From Eledone cirrhosa (Eukaryota; Mollusca; Cephalopoda; Octopoda; Eledonidae), in NCBI GenBank assembly GCA_964016885.1, contig OZ024743.1, forward strand, positions 20,626,295-20,690,294: 64,000 nucleotides of DNA, read 5' to 3'. Of the stretch, positions 54,870 through 64,000 are shown piece by piece. A program made the position numbers and the translations under genes. Numbering within the stretch: position 1 is the first letter of the stretch; each line of letters begins with the position of its first letter. The notes under the pieces were generated by a model. That model saw nothing but the letters and a program-made list of their open reading frames with translations. It was not told the DNA's origin and searched no databases.

Positions 54870-54985
54870 TATCATCATCATATTCACTGCCTAACGTCCA
54901 TTTTTCCATAGTGGCATGAGTTAGACGAGTTATCCTGTTGTGAGCAATGCTAGGTCAGGTGGCCATGTCATGCTCATACAGAACC
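54870..54985 (-). mobile_element. Solo LINE 3' tail
   Basis: ATCATCATCATATTC, TGGCATGAGTTAGACGAG and GGCCATGTCATGCTCATAC: terminal LINE sequence only. Confidence 0.65.
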
Positions 54986-55793
54986 AGTGTTTTAAAAAGT
55001 ATATGTAAAAGGCAAACAGAAATAACAACACAATTGGTACAGTATAGGAAGGAATATATTAGATTAATGCTTGAAATAGCAGGAAGAGGTCTTAGCGTTT
55101 TGGATGCTAGTCCTTCATCTGAAGAAAGAAGGAAGGGATGAGGAGGGTGGAATCAGAAAAAATGTTTTTAGAGAAAAATAACAGGTTCATCCATGTTGCC
55201 ATCTCTTTGATGGTGTTTTATGTATAATACACTATTTTAGAAAAGTGGATGATGGAGCACGTCTACCTGAAATGGAAAAAAAAAAACATTTTGTATATAG
55301 AGCTATATGCGTGCGTGTGGTTGTGTTGTTATACGTCCATACAAAGTTAAGAGGATATGTGTGTGTATATGTAAATTAAAGAGTGTGTGTGTGCTTGTAA
55401 GTATGAAGCTGTGAGTAAAAGTATGTCAATATAAGGGAGTGTGTGTATACAGAGTTGTGAAGGGAAAAGTAGAATTGTGTGTGCATATACACCCGGAGCT
55501 TACCTGAATTTCCACCAGGAAATCTTTTCGTACCACTGATATTTTCTTTGCTTCTTGCATTATTTAAATATACCATGACTCTTTCTCACTTTTCCTCCAA
55601 TATACTCTTCTTACTTCCACCGTCTTCTCACCTGTTTATTTCTCTCTCACCCCAGTACTCTCACAACCTCTCCCCCTATTTGCATCCAATCCTCTGTGCA
55701 TCTCTCTAACCTCATCTTCACAGAAACAAAATATAACAGCCACATCACATTTTTAAGTCCCCCACCTACCACCCCATTGCCCTACTATATATC
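54986..55793. other. Unassigned, TG-rich in part
   Basis: 55060-55140 contains GGATGCTAGTCCTTCATCTG, a decayed retroelement-end motif. Short GTGTGT runs near 55380. Confidence 0.35.
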
Positions 55794-55908
55794 ATCATCA
55801 TCGTTTAACGATATATATATGTGTGTGTGTGTATATATATATATACCGTCTAACCCATGCTAGCATGGAAAATGGACGGTAAACGATGATGATGATGATG
55901 ATGATATA
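55794..55908. mobile_element. Two inverted solo LINE tails around a TA/TG tract
   Basis: ATCATCATCATCGTTTAACG (55793-55812) is the minus tail; CCCATGCTAGCATGGAAAAT..(GAT)n (55853-55908) is the plus tail. Confidence 0.6.
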
Positions 55909-55954
55909 TAAAAGTGTGTGTGTGTGTGTATATATATATATATGTATATATGTA

Positions 55955-56071
55955 TTATCATCATCATCACTGGTTACTGTCCATTTTTCCACGCTAACAT
56001 GGGTTAGCTGAGTTGTCGCATCGTGAGACGAGCCAGGACATATGACCATGACATATTCATACACACACACA

Positions 56072-56075
<4 letters not shown>
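55955..56075 (-). mobile_element. Solo LINE 3' tail
   Basis: ATCATCATCATCACTGG, TCCACGCTAACATGGGTTAG and CCATGACATATTCATAC. Confidence 0.65.

Positions 56076-56126
<51 letters not shown>
56062..56126. repeat. (AC)n microsatellite
   Basis: About 30 AC repeats with single interruptions. Confidence 0.96.
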
Positions 56127-56128
<2 letters not shown>

Positions 56129-56149
56129 GTATACATCATTATCACTATC

Positions 56150-56250
56150 ATTGTTGTTTTAATACCTGCTTTCCCTGCTAGCAAGAGTTGGATGAGTCTA
56201 CATAGATCAAGTCAGTACTGAAGCAGAACCACAGATCTTCCAGTCAGGCC
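56150..56250 (-). mobile_element. SINE family 4 tail
   Basis: CTGCTTTCCCTGCTAGCAAG, then AGTTGGATGAGTCTACATAG, complement of the family 4 end. Confidence 0.5.
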
Positions 56251-56785
56251 AGAGATATATATGTGTATGTATATATATGAGACTGTACATATATGTGTAT
56301 GTATATATATGAGACTCTACAACAACTTGAATCAGCAGTTGGAATATTCCAACCACTTATTCACAGTTATTAAAGACCTGGGGATGATTGGGATTGGAGG
56401 AGTTTGCTCTCACTACTACTATAACAGCCACTGCCTGCAAGGGAGGAATGGGGGAAATGGGCTACTAGCAAAATTCGTTGCTACAATGATGACTCAACAT
56501 CCAGCGAGAGTGATGTAAAACTGAGATGGACCAGCACTTCCGCCATAGTTCTAGGACCAACTCAGGGGCTGACTGGTGAAGAAACAACTTCAACACATTT
56601 TATATATATACTTTATTTCACTAGCCATTGAAAGTTATTTAATTGTTACATAAAATGAAGACTGCAGATTCATGAGGTTATTTCTTACCATAGTTATTGA
56701 ATCATGCTAGATTATCTTACTATTTCAGAAATTACTGCTTATAATATATAATCCTCATGGTGGTGGATTGGTAAAATGTAGGATA
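56251..56785. other. Unassigned
   Basis: TATATGTGTATGTATATATG repeated twice at 56250-56315; nothing else recognised. Confidence 0.35.
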
Positions 56786-56789
56786 AAAT

Positions 56790-56935
56790 TCCATTGCAAT
56801 ATTTGTTCTGCTCCTAACATTTTGAGTTAAGATCACACCAAGGTCAATTTTGTCTTTCATCCTTCTGGAGTCAATAAAATAAAATATCAGTTAATGTGCT
56901 GGCCTTTTGTCTAATTTGGAAATCAACATATTATA
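56790..56935 (+). mobile_element. SINE family 3 relic
   Basis: AAGGTCAATTTTGTCTTTCA, AGTCAATAAAATAAAATATC and GCTGGCCTTTTGTC. Confidence 0.6.
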
Positions 56936-57054
56936 CTCATGTATGGAGTTTCATCTGTTCTGATATGTTTAATTATTAAGTAATTATCTTGTTGAAAATG
57001 AAAAATATAACAGTTAAGAAAACAATTATTTCTAATCTAGGCACAAAATCTACA

Positions 57055-57195
57055 AAGTATTTGACTGGTATTTTATTTTATCAACTCCAGAAGGATGAAG
57101 GAAAAGTTGACCTAAGCAAGATTTGAACTCAGAATATAAAGAATAGCAACAAATGCTGCAAAGTATTTTATCTGAAGCTCTAATGACTTCGCCTC
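57055..57195 (-). mobile_element. SINE family 3 relic
   Basis: TGGTATTTTATTTTATCAAC and AAGCAAGATTTGAACTCAG. Confidence 0.58.
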
Positions 57196-57199
57196 TCCC

Positions 57200-58185
57200 A
57201 CAGTTAATTATCAATTAAATAACCAAAAGAAAAAAAATAGATTCACTTTCCTAATTTGAGTTCAAGACATTGGCATTCTGTAGTGCAATTAGCAACATTG
57301 GTTATCTAGCAAAGATATATGTGTTGCTTGAATTCTACAAGTGGGTTTATTTCTCTTTTCTCTCTCTCAAATTAATTTTAAGAGTATCTAATATGACTTT
57401 ATGTTGGAAGTCTCAGCAATTAATTCATATCTTTAGTGAATTTGAACAACCATTGACACAGAATTTGTTACTTGTAACTCTGTTGCTGTAATTGCTGAGA
57501 TAAAGTGATTACCTGTTATGTTCAAAGTTAATTTTAAGATAACTTTAATCTATCTCTGCATGAATATTAATTTTATGAAACTTATGCTTTATACAAATGT
57601 CTTCTTATTAGTTGTGACTAGTGTGTCTATAATTTTCACTTTTCATATCATCCCAAGTGTAATCTATTAGTAATTTCACTGTCATTATAAATAGAATATA
57701 AGACTAAGATTAGCCAGTTGTCATAAATCTTTTTTTTTTATACAGAAATGTTTTTTTTTGCTCCTTTTATTTTACCAAGTCGACATTATACCATCTCTCA
57801 ACAGGTATAGTGGAATACATATGGGGCAATGTAATCAAAAGCTAGAATGGTGTTTTTTTTCTTTGTTTTAACATTTGCTTAGTAGTTTTCACAATTGGTT
57901 CTATGAAATTATTTTATTTATCTCTTAAAAGTGTGACAAACAATCAGTTGATTGAGTTTTCCTATTCAGTAATATCCATCAATATGTGATTAGTACTATG
58001 ACTTCCATCTTGGGAATTCTACATGTGTGTAGACTTTGGAAGAAATCATTTGGAAATGTGTTTAGTGTAGGATCTGGCCATAGGAAGAAACACAGTAGAG
58101 CCAAGTGAGGAGATGTAGGCTTGAGTGGAGGGATTATGTAGATAGCTAGTTCAGGGGTAGTTATAGATTTGTATAGCAGGTATAG
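57200..58185. other. Unassigned AT-rich DNA
   Basis: No supported feature. Confidence 0.4.
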
Positions 58186-58189
58186 AGCA

Positions 58190-58420
58190 GTATGCTATGT
58201 CTTTGAACAGAACACATTATTCCACATTGCAGCAGTTCACTCAGCTTACAAAATGAGTTGTACCTCTAATTGAAGGAGCCAGCATTGTCACACACTGTCA
58301 TACTGTATCTCCCCGAGAACTACATTAACGATGCACATGCCTGTAGAATGCTCAACCACTCATATACTAACTTCGTAATCAGACAGTTATGTTGATTGAA
58401 TCTGCTAGAGAAGTCATCAT
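58190..58420 (+). mobile_element. SINE family 5, old
   Basis: TGAACAGAACACATTATTCC, AATGAGTTGTACCTCTAATT, GTAGAATGCTCAACCACTC and CAGACAGTTATGTTGATTG, matching the minus-strand copy at 36430-36715. Confidence 0.6.
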
Positions 58421-58424
58421 TCAA

Positions 58425-58950
58425 ATGACAGAGGTCTAATAACAGGACAGGCAGAAGAAGCAGTATCTATGAGCCACTGGGTGTAGCATATAGATGTGTG
58501 AATCTTTATTAAATACATCTATAAGAAAACTAGTCTTAGATAAATATGTAGGTTTTACCTGTGTTTTATAAGAGTCAGCAATCATTGTACTTCTGACCCA
58601 AAAGTAGAAGTCTATGTTTGGGATGAAGTTTTAAGAATGGAAGTTATCATGAGAGATCATCAGAGAGTGCATGTGTGTTAGTATTTGTAGTGACCTTCAT
58701 TGTGTGCTATTCTTGTATAAAGAGAATTAATTACATTAGTCTTTGTGTAGTGATTATATTCTGGTGCTGTTGAAGGAAACTGGTGTATTAGGTCCCCATT
58801 GAAGGAGTTTTACAATGAGTGATCATTTAAGTTGTGCAGTTCTGACTTAAAACGACTTGGTTGCATGCTTTGAAGTTATTAGAAAATGGGTTAAATTTGA
58901 TTGCAAGCAAGTCCTTAGTGTACAGAAGGAAGAATCTAAAAACATAAGTT
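58425..58950. other. Unassigned
   Basis: No supported feature. Confidence 0.35.
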
Positions 58951-58954
58951 GATA

Positions 58955-59140
58955 GTGTAATAATTGTTTCTACTTTTGGCACAAGGCCAGCAATTACCCA
59001 GTACATTACTGGTACTTTATTTTATCGACCCCGGAAGGATGAAAAGCAAAGTTAACCTCACACCGTAAAGGGACGTAACTATGTTGAAAAGCATGGCGTC
59101 CGACCCTCTACCGATACTGCCAATCCACTGCCTTGATAGT
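58955..59140 (-). mobile_element. SINE family 3, well preserved
   Basis: TTGGCACAAGGCCAGCAATT, CATTACTGGTACTTTATTTT, GAAAAGCAAAGTTAACCTC and CCTCTACCGATACTGCCAAT. The B-box part is deleted. Confidence 0.78.
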
Positions 59141-59255
59141 GTAATAATGTGTGGAAGACAGAGCCTTGTCAATGCATGCTAGAACAGAACAGTTGGATAA
59201 GAATCCTCAGATTCAAGAGATTGGGCAGCAACTATGGGAACTGCAGCACAAAAAC

Positions 59256-59488
59256 TTAACCTGTTGACTGCCACATTTTTTCACAGCTACAGTTGTTGTA
59301 CTCAGTTTTCTTTTCTGTAAAATGACTGTTTTGATTGACAAATGTCACATCAATAAACTAGTAACCTCATTTAGCTTTAAACTGTTGGAAATGAGTACAA
59401 ACATGTTAGGATGAGTTATCTCATCTGTGGCACTGGAATGCATACATGTTAGGATGAGTTATCTCGTCTCTGGCACTGAAGAGGTTAA
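59256..59488. mobile_element. piggyBac-type MITE, copy 2, TTAA on both sides
   Basis: TTAACCTGTTGACTGCCA at one end and TGGCACTGAAGAGGTTAA at the other form imperfect inverted repeats bounded by TTAA, the piggyBac target. The internal TGTTAGGATGAGTTATCTC is duplicated. No transposase. Confidence 0.65.
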
Positions 59489-60485
59489 ATTCTCTGCTTA
59501 ATGGACTCAACAAAGTAAAGGTTAAAAATTCCCTTCGATCACAAATGACCATGGATTTTGCACATAGAAAGTTCTCCTCTGAGGCATGAACCCAGGCAAA
59601 GAAGTTTTTGTGGAAGATTAGCAGTCTTGCATGCATACCAATCTCTCTCCACTCCATCGATGTCAGGCAAAACCAACTGACAGGAGACTCAGAGATAGAC
59701 ATCCATCAACTCTGTCTCACTTATAGATCCAGCCAGATCATTTAAAGAAGTTGCTTCTGATAAGAGGAAGAGGGGGACAAGGGAAGAAAAAGAAGAATCC
59801 AGTGCCTTATCTACTCTATTATTTCACCTCTATTGATTGGATTTTTCAATCATTGGAATGCACACTATTAGTTAAATATCTTCTCTAAGATTAAATACCA
59901 TAAACATTTAGCTATTTTTAAAGAAATGAAGTGTTGTTGATTCTCAAGGAAAATATATGAAGTGTATATACCTTATTTATAGAATTAAGTTTTCACGCCA
60001 CTGGTTATATTCTGAAAATTTCTAAAAATGAAGTAGATTCAAATTGTAGATTAGAAAAAAATCATAATACAATAAAAAGAAATCAATGTTGATGAGAAAA
60101 TAGCTTTCTGTTCAATAGATTAAAATTCTCCATCAATATTTTATTTCATAGAAACTGATTTTTTATTGTTCATTATATAAATGAAATTAAAGCTATAGAG
60201 GTTTTTGTAATGGTTTGTTAATAGTGATTAATTCTATACTATATTTCTAAGTTTCTTTTCAATATTACTATTACAATATTGTTAAAAGTTATGTCAGCTG
60301 TAAACATTTGTATAGAATCTCTTGCAAGGATGCCAAATTCTGTGTGTGATTTGTGTGTTCAGTATTTAGAATACCTTTCATATAAAACTAGAAAAACATA
60401 TATAACATTGTAGATATTTCATTTTTTTTTTATTTGTTCTTATCTGAAGAAAGTCTGTATTCAGGACCTCTGCAGGTCCTCTGAG
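59489..60485. other. Unassigned AT-rich DNA
   Basis: 59540-59700 has a short open stretch resembling SINE family 2 text (complement of CTTTGCCTGGGTTCATGCC); otherwise nothing recognised. Confidence 0.35.
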
Positions 60486-60489
60486 ATTA

Positions 60490-61960
60490 AGATTGAAGTC
60501 ACTCACCTTCTGCTTGAACAGTCAACGACTGAGGTAAAAACATGTGTAAGGAAAATCTTTCAAATGATTGATGCTTTTGAGAAGAGATAGATGTAGTGGT
60601 TGGCATAGGACTTGTGGTATGAACGTTATATGAATGACAAGACGAAAGATGAGTGGGTGGGGGGGGGGAGGGCATGAGGTCAACTAAATCAGAGGTGCAG
60701 AGGCCACTATAGTAAAAGTAGATGAGGCAGAGACAGAAGACAGCATATCTGTGTGCCGGAGGCTGGAGTGTGTTTGTGATTATCTTCATGCCCGTGTGTC
60801 AAGTGGCTATTCCTTGCAAATGTCAATCTTTGTGTGTAGCAACAGTACCATCCTAAATGTGAAAGTACTCCATTGTGAGTCTTCCTCAAGCTTTGTAATG
60901 TGTTAATGGGCATTATAGGTCGAAGTATTTTGTTGTTTTGAAGAGAAGGGCCAGTCATTGATGCAGAATTTGCTATGTTGAAAATGTGTATTCAGTGATA
61001 GTAAAGCCTAATATATAAAGTGACCCTGAAGATTCTAGTTGCATGCTGTTCATATTTAGATGGGCATATTTTGTTGGTATGTGCAGTGATTTGCAGGATC
61101 TTATTGGTTGATGTTTTTGCAGTTTCTGTTTGTGGAGTAGTGTATATTTTGGTGAAGTGTCTATGTTGTAATACAGATGACAGGCAGTTCAATGTAAAAT
61201 ATTAAGGAGCAATGAAGTTTCGTAACATCTGTGTGGGAGTTGGTATTGTTGGAGGAGGTAAATAGGATATTGGTGTTTAGGTGGAAGAGTGTAGAGCACA
61301 AAACCATACCTTAGGCACATCAGAATTAACAGATTGTGGGCCAGAGAGTCCTATCAGCATTCACTGCAATACTGCATTCTGTTAGGAAGCCACTGATCCC
61401 AGAGATGAGAGACAGCTAAAACCCAGTTTGAAAATATTGACAGAAAAGTTGAGTGCCAGATATAGTAGAAGCTTTTCTGAAATCCATGGCAGCAGCATTT
61501 CTTTTATTATATTTCTGAAGGATTAGAGAACACTGCTGACTGACATATGAAATTAAAACTCCAATAGATATGGTTTTATGAAAGCCACATTTGTAATCAT
61601 TAATGAGGGAAATATATTCAAAATGCTGAAGAAGATTGCTGTTAGTGGTTGTCTCCATCACATTTAAGCTATTAGAAGTGAGTATAATGAGGCTGTAGTT
61701 GGTAGTAGAAGGGGTCGTTCTTGTTAGAAATGAAACACACTGTAGCATATTTTCAAAGAAGGTTACATTTTTTCCTGAGCGAGAGAGAGATTAGAGAATT
61801 TGGTGAGGTTACGAGCTTGCTCTGAGGCATATTGTTTGAATATAATGGAAAGGATATTGTCAGTACCAGTTACCTTTTTGATTTAAAGTGACTGAAAATA
61901 CTTTTATGTTTGATATTTGTGTCGGGTGAACCTGGTATTGTAGAAATTTACCTAGTGTAA
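60490..61960 (-). pseudogene. Jockey-like LINE RT relic, minus strand
   Basis: Minus-strand pieces follow RT order: CGFHKTISIGVLISYVSQQC (finger region), NKRNAAAMDFRKASTISG (relic of the D..KAFD box), ISGFLTECSIAVNADRTLW, then NTNSHTDVTKLHCSLIF (relic of the ADD box), then a decayed C-terminal part down to 60490. Stops and frameshifts are many. It is a third LINE lineage, distinct from the RTE-like and CR1-like relics. Confidence 0.6.
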
Positions 61961-62173
61961 GCAGTGTGGAATTGGATACAAGATGGCCAGTAAATGTGGG
62001 ACGATTTACTTTGCAGGCATTACATTTTAGATTGAAGGAATAGAATGTGGGGCTTGCATGTTAGTAAGAAATGAAATGTAAGGTTTAGGTTTCATTGGGA
62101 ACTATGATCATTAGGGAAGATGAGGGAGATTGTCCATGTTTAGTTATAGCTTTTAGTATATCAAGAAATATAG

Positions 62174-62331
62174 CACAGTCATGGGCAAATTGCTGACCAT
62201 GGGTCACATGCATACCATTTGGCTTTCTGAAGGCATGCCTGATAAAAAATTACCTCAGATTGTGTTAGTAGTGCCTTATGATGACCCATATCTTATGTGA
62301 TCCACTACTTGAAAAAGGTTGCCCATTCCTT
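62174..62331. mobile_element. hAT-like non-autonomous relic
   Basis: ATGGGCAAATTGCTGACCAT at the left and GAAAAAGGTTGCCCATTCC at the right form short inverted ends typical of hAT MITEs. The middle is short and decayed; target duplication unclear. Confidence 0.4.
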
Positions 62332-63555
62332 GTATAGAAGTCTGTAGTGTGATACCATAGCAGGATAATTGAGTAGTTAACAAATTTACTGTGATATTTG
62401 AATAACGTGGTGGCTCCAAATTTCTTGTATATACTGCTTTGCCTATCAAAGTTATTAATCTAGCTGAATAGATATCCAATTTTCTTTAAAATTTGATTAC
62501 AATTTAAATTTATATCTGTCACTTTATTTTACTATAAGAAACCAGTTTCCTAATCTAATTTCTAATATCACTTATTCATCAAATTTAATATGAATCAATG
62601 TTTAACATTTTTTAAATGCTATCCATCGTGTTGTCCATATCTAAATTTCATTGTATAAACAACATTAGAAAAAATACCTAAAAATGTCAAATTCAGTATT
62701 ACCTCTTAAAGATCACTTAATGCATGAATATAATACTTTTTTTTATTACCATTATCATGATTGTTTTCATGTCATCATCACTATACATAATCATGTTGGT
62801 TCTAATTTCTCCTTAATTTTCTTGCATTTTTTCAACGAAGTAAATTTTCTTGTGACTCAGAGATAATTTGTCTGGTAGATCTTACTTGATTGTAGTTGAG
62901 ATCTTCTATTGCAGATGCAAACTAGTGTGTGTGTGCGTGCATCTGTTAGTGTTTTAAAGAAAATGGCTTGCACTTCTCTTTTCTATGATAATATATGTTG
63001 ATATTTTGTTAAAATAGATAAATAAACATAAATTATTTTAAAATACCACTACTACTTTTAAAGTACGAAATAATAATTATTAAGAAAGAATTGTGAAATA
63101 TAAAATTAAAAAATATAAATTTGTGAGAGAACTTTTAAGATTTTAAGTAAAATTCATTAAGATTTGGTGATTATGTGATTCAATGGTAATTTATAATAAT
63201 TATCATTAATATCACAATGCTTTTAGAATTTGCATTGAATAATGACAATATTCTATTTAGCATATGTCATTACATCTTTTGTGAAATGCATTAATAATAA
63301 TGCATTTCAATTAATATTTAAAAGGATCAAAGACTTGGTGGAATTTGGAAAATAACTAACTTGCCCATTATTAATTTGATGTACATGACATTATGAGAAA
63401 AGATTCAAATGTAAACAAATACATTTTTAAATGGACACATTTTGTATCAGGGATGTCTGAGATATTAAAAAACAAAAATTTTACATTCTCCTAACTGCCA
63501 CCCAGGTATTCTTTAGTCTACCCGATTCTTATATCATTAGCTTACAAGGTATATA
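62332..63555. other. 1.2 kb AT-rich DNA, nothing recognised
   Basis: A short palindrome (AAATGCATTAATAATAATGCATTT, about 63284-63307). No gene. Confidence 0.4.
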
Positions 63556-63559
63556 CATA

Positions 63560-63815
63560 CCTCTCTGAAGTCTGTCTCAAACCAGGAGGCTCATCAGGCC
63601 AGTGCTTAGCCCAGTTTCATGGCTTGAAGTGACTGAGAGTACAAGACTCCTACCTGGACAGGATGCCAGTCCATCACAAGGTTAAACACCCAACTAATGC
63701 TGACTCATTTTCAGCTGAGTATACAGGAGCAATGAGAAATGAAGTGTTTTGCTCAAGACAACTCTGCCCAGGAATTGAACCCGGCACCCTTATCACTAGG
63801 CCATGCACCTCCACA
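63560..63815 (-). mobile_element. tRNA-derived SINE (family 6), minus strand
   Basis: Minus reading: GGTGCATGGCCTAGTGATAA (A box), GGGTTCAATTCCTGGGCAG (B box), GAGCAAAACACTTCATTTC, then GATGGACTGGCATCCTGTCC and GGCCTGATGAGCCTCCTGG. Best-preserved pol III boxes in the right half of the window. Confidence 0.75.
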
Positions 63816-64000
63816 ATATATATATATAAGATCATATCATTCTTGTCCCACTGCTTTCTCAATTTCTAGAGCACAGTTAATCTTATAAATTTACTTTACT
63901 CTTTCAAAGTTCTTTAGTTAATATGTATTCCATGATGATTTGTCTAAGAACGATATATTTCAAGTTAAATTACTAAAAGCTCGAAGATAAAGTAGGTGAT

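Noticed and set aside
55060..55130. Hammerhead-like text CAGATGAAGGACTAGCATCC on the minus strand
   Set aside because: Both core boxes are mutated (CAGATGA, AAAA) and helix I is absent; at most a dead relic.
55479..55709. 76-residue serine/proline-rich ORF
   Set aside because: CT-rich low-complexity stretch without homology or splice context.

Overview
The window looks like repeat-dense intergenic or intronic DNA from a metazoan, most likely a coleoid cephalopod and probably an octopus. The clues are high AT content, long (TA)n and ATGTATTTATA(TA)n tracts, tRNA-derived SINEs that end in 'gtgtccttgagcaagacactttatttca'-like text (split here across copies), SINEs ending near 'ctggccttgtgcc', and an RTE-like LINE with a (GAT)n tail. 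The species call is inference from repeat style and no marker gene supports it. I see no rRNA, functional tRNA, CRISPR array or bacterial-type operon.

From 1 to 17 kb there is a mosaic of young mobile elements. Five copies of an RTE-like LINE (1-2468, 2538-4111, 5437-7040 minus, 13456-14769, 15146-17000) encode a reverse transcriptase followed by a PHD-like C4HC3 zinc finger and a C-terminal domain. Copies 1, 3 and 4 are almost identical, so the family was active recently. The LINEs and a tRNA-derived SINE (4599-4944) are stitched together by blocks of one minisatellite.

Between 7.9 and 12.1 kb lies the most interesting part. First comes an inverted array of about 490-bp repeats carrying four hammerhead-ribozyme-like motifs (retrozyme-like). 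Next is a palindrome with 1.09-kb arms, whose arms are two head-to-head, 5'-truncated Penelope-like elements. Each arm encodes a GIY-YIG endonuclease domain and carries a hammerhead-like motif downstream of the stop codon.

From 17 to 31 kb there are decayed LINEs, several perfect or near-perfect foldback palindromes (20.2, 20.8, 26.1 kb), a decayed Penelope-like GIY-YIG relic (26.3-26.9 kb), and a palindromic array of about 315-bp monomers interrupted by a SINE with a 7-bp target-site duplication (27.9-29.2 kb). From 31 to 64 kb the DNA is mostly old AT-rich sequence with relics: RTE-like, CR1-like and Jockey-like LINEs, a Ty3/Gypsy pol relic (41.3-43.8 kb), a mariner-type MITE, two piggyBac-type MITEs, a hAT-like relic and many SINE fragments.

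The only host-gene evidence is one good candidate exon at 37016-37238 (+) and a possible 18-nt microexon at 46301-46318 (+). Both could belong to one gene with very long introns.

How the parts work together: the autonomous LINE supplies reverse transcriptase. The SINE carries the LINE's 3' end, including 43 identical nucleotides shared between LINE copy 5 and the SINE at 28.5 kb, so it is probably mobilised in trans. The Penelope-like element could be the reverse transcriptase source for the hammerhead-bearing repeats beside it; this last link is inference.
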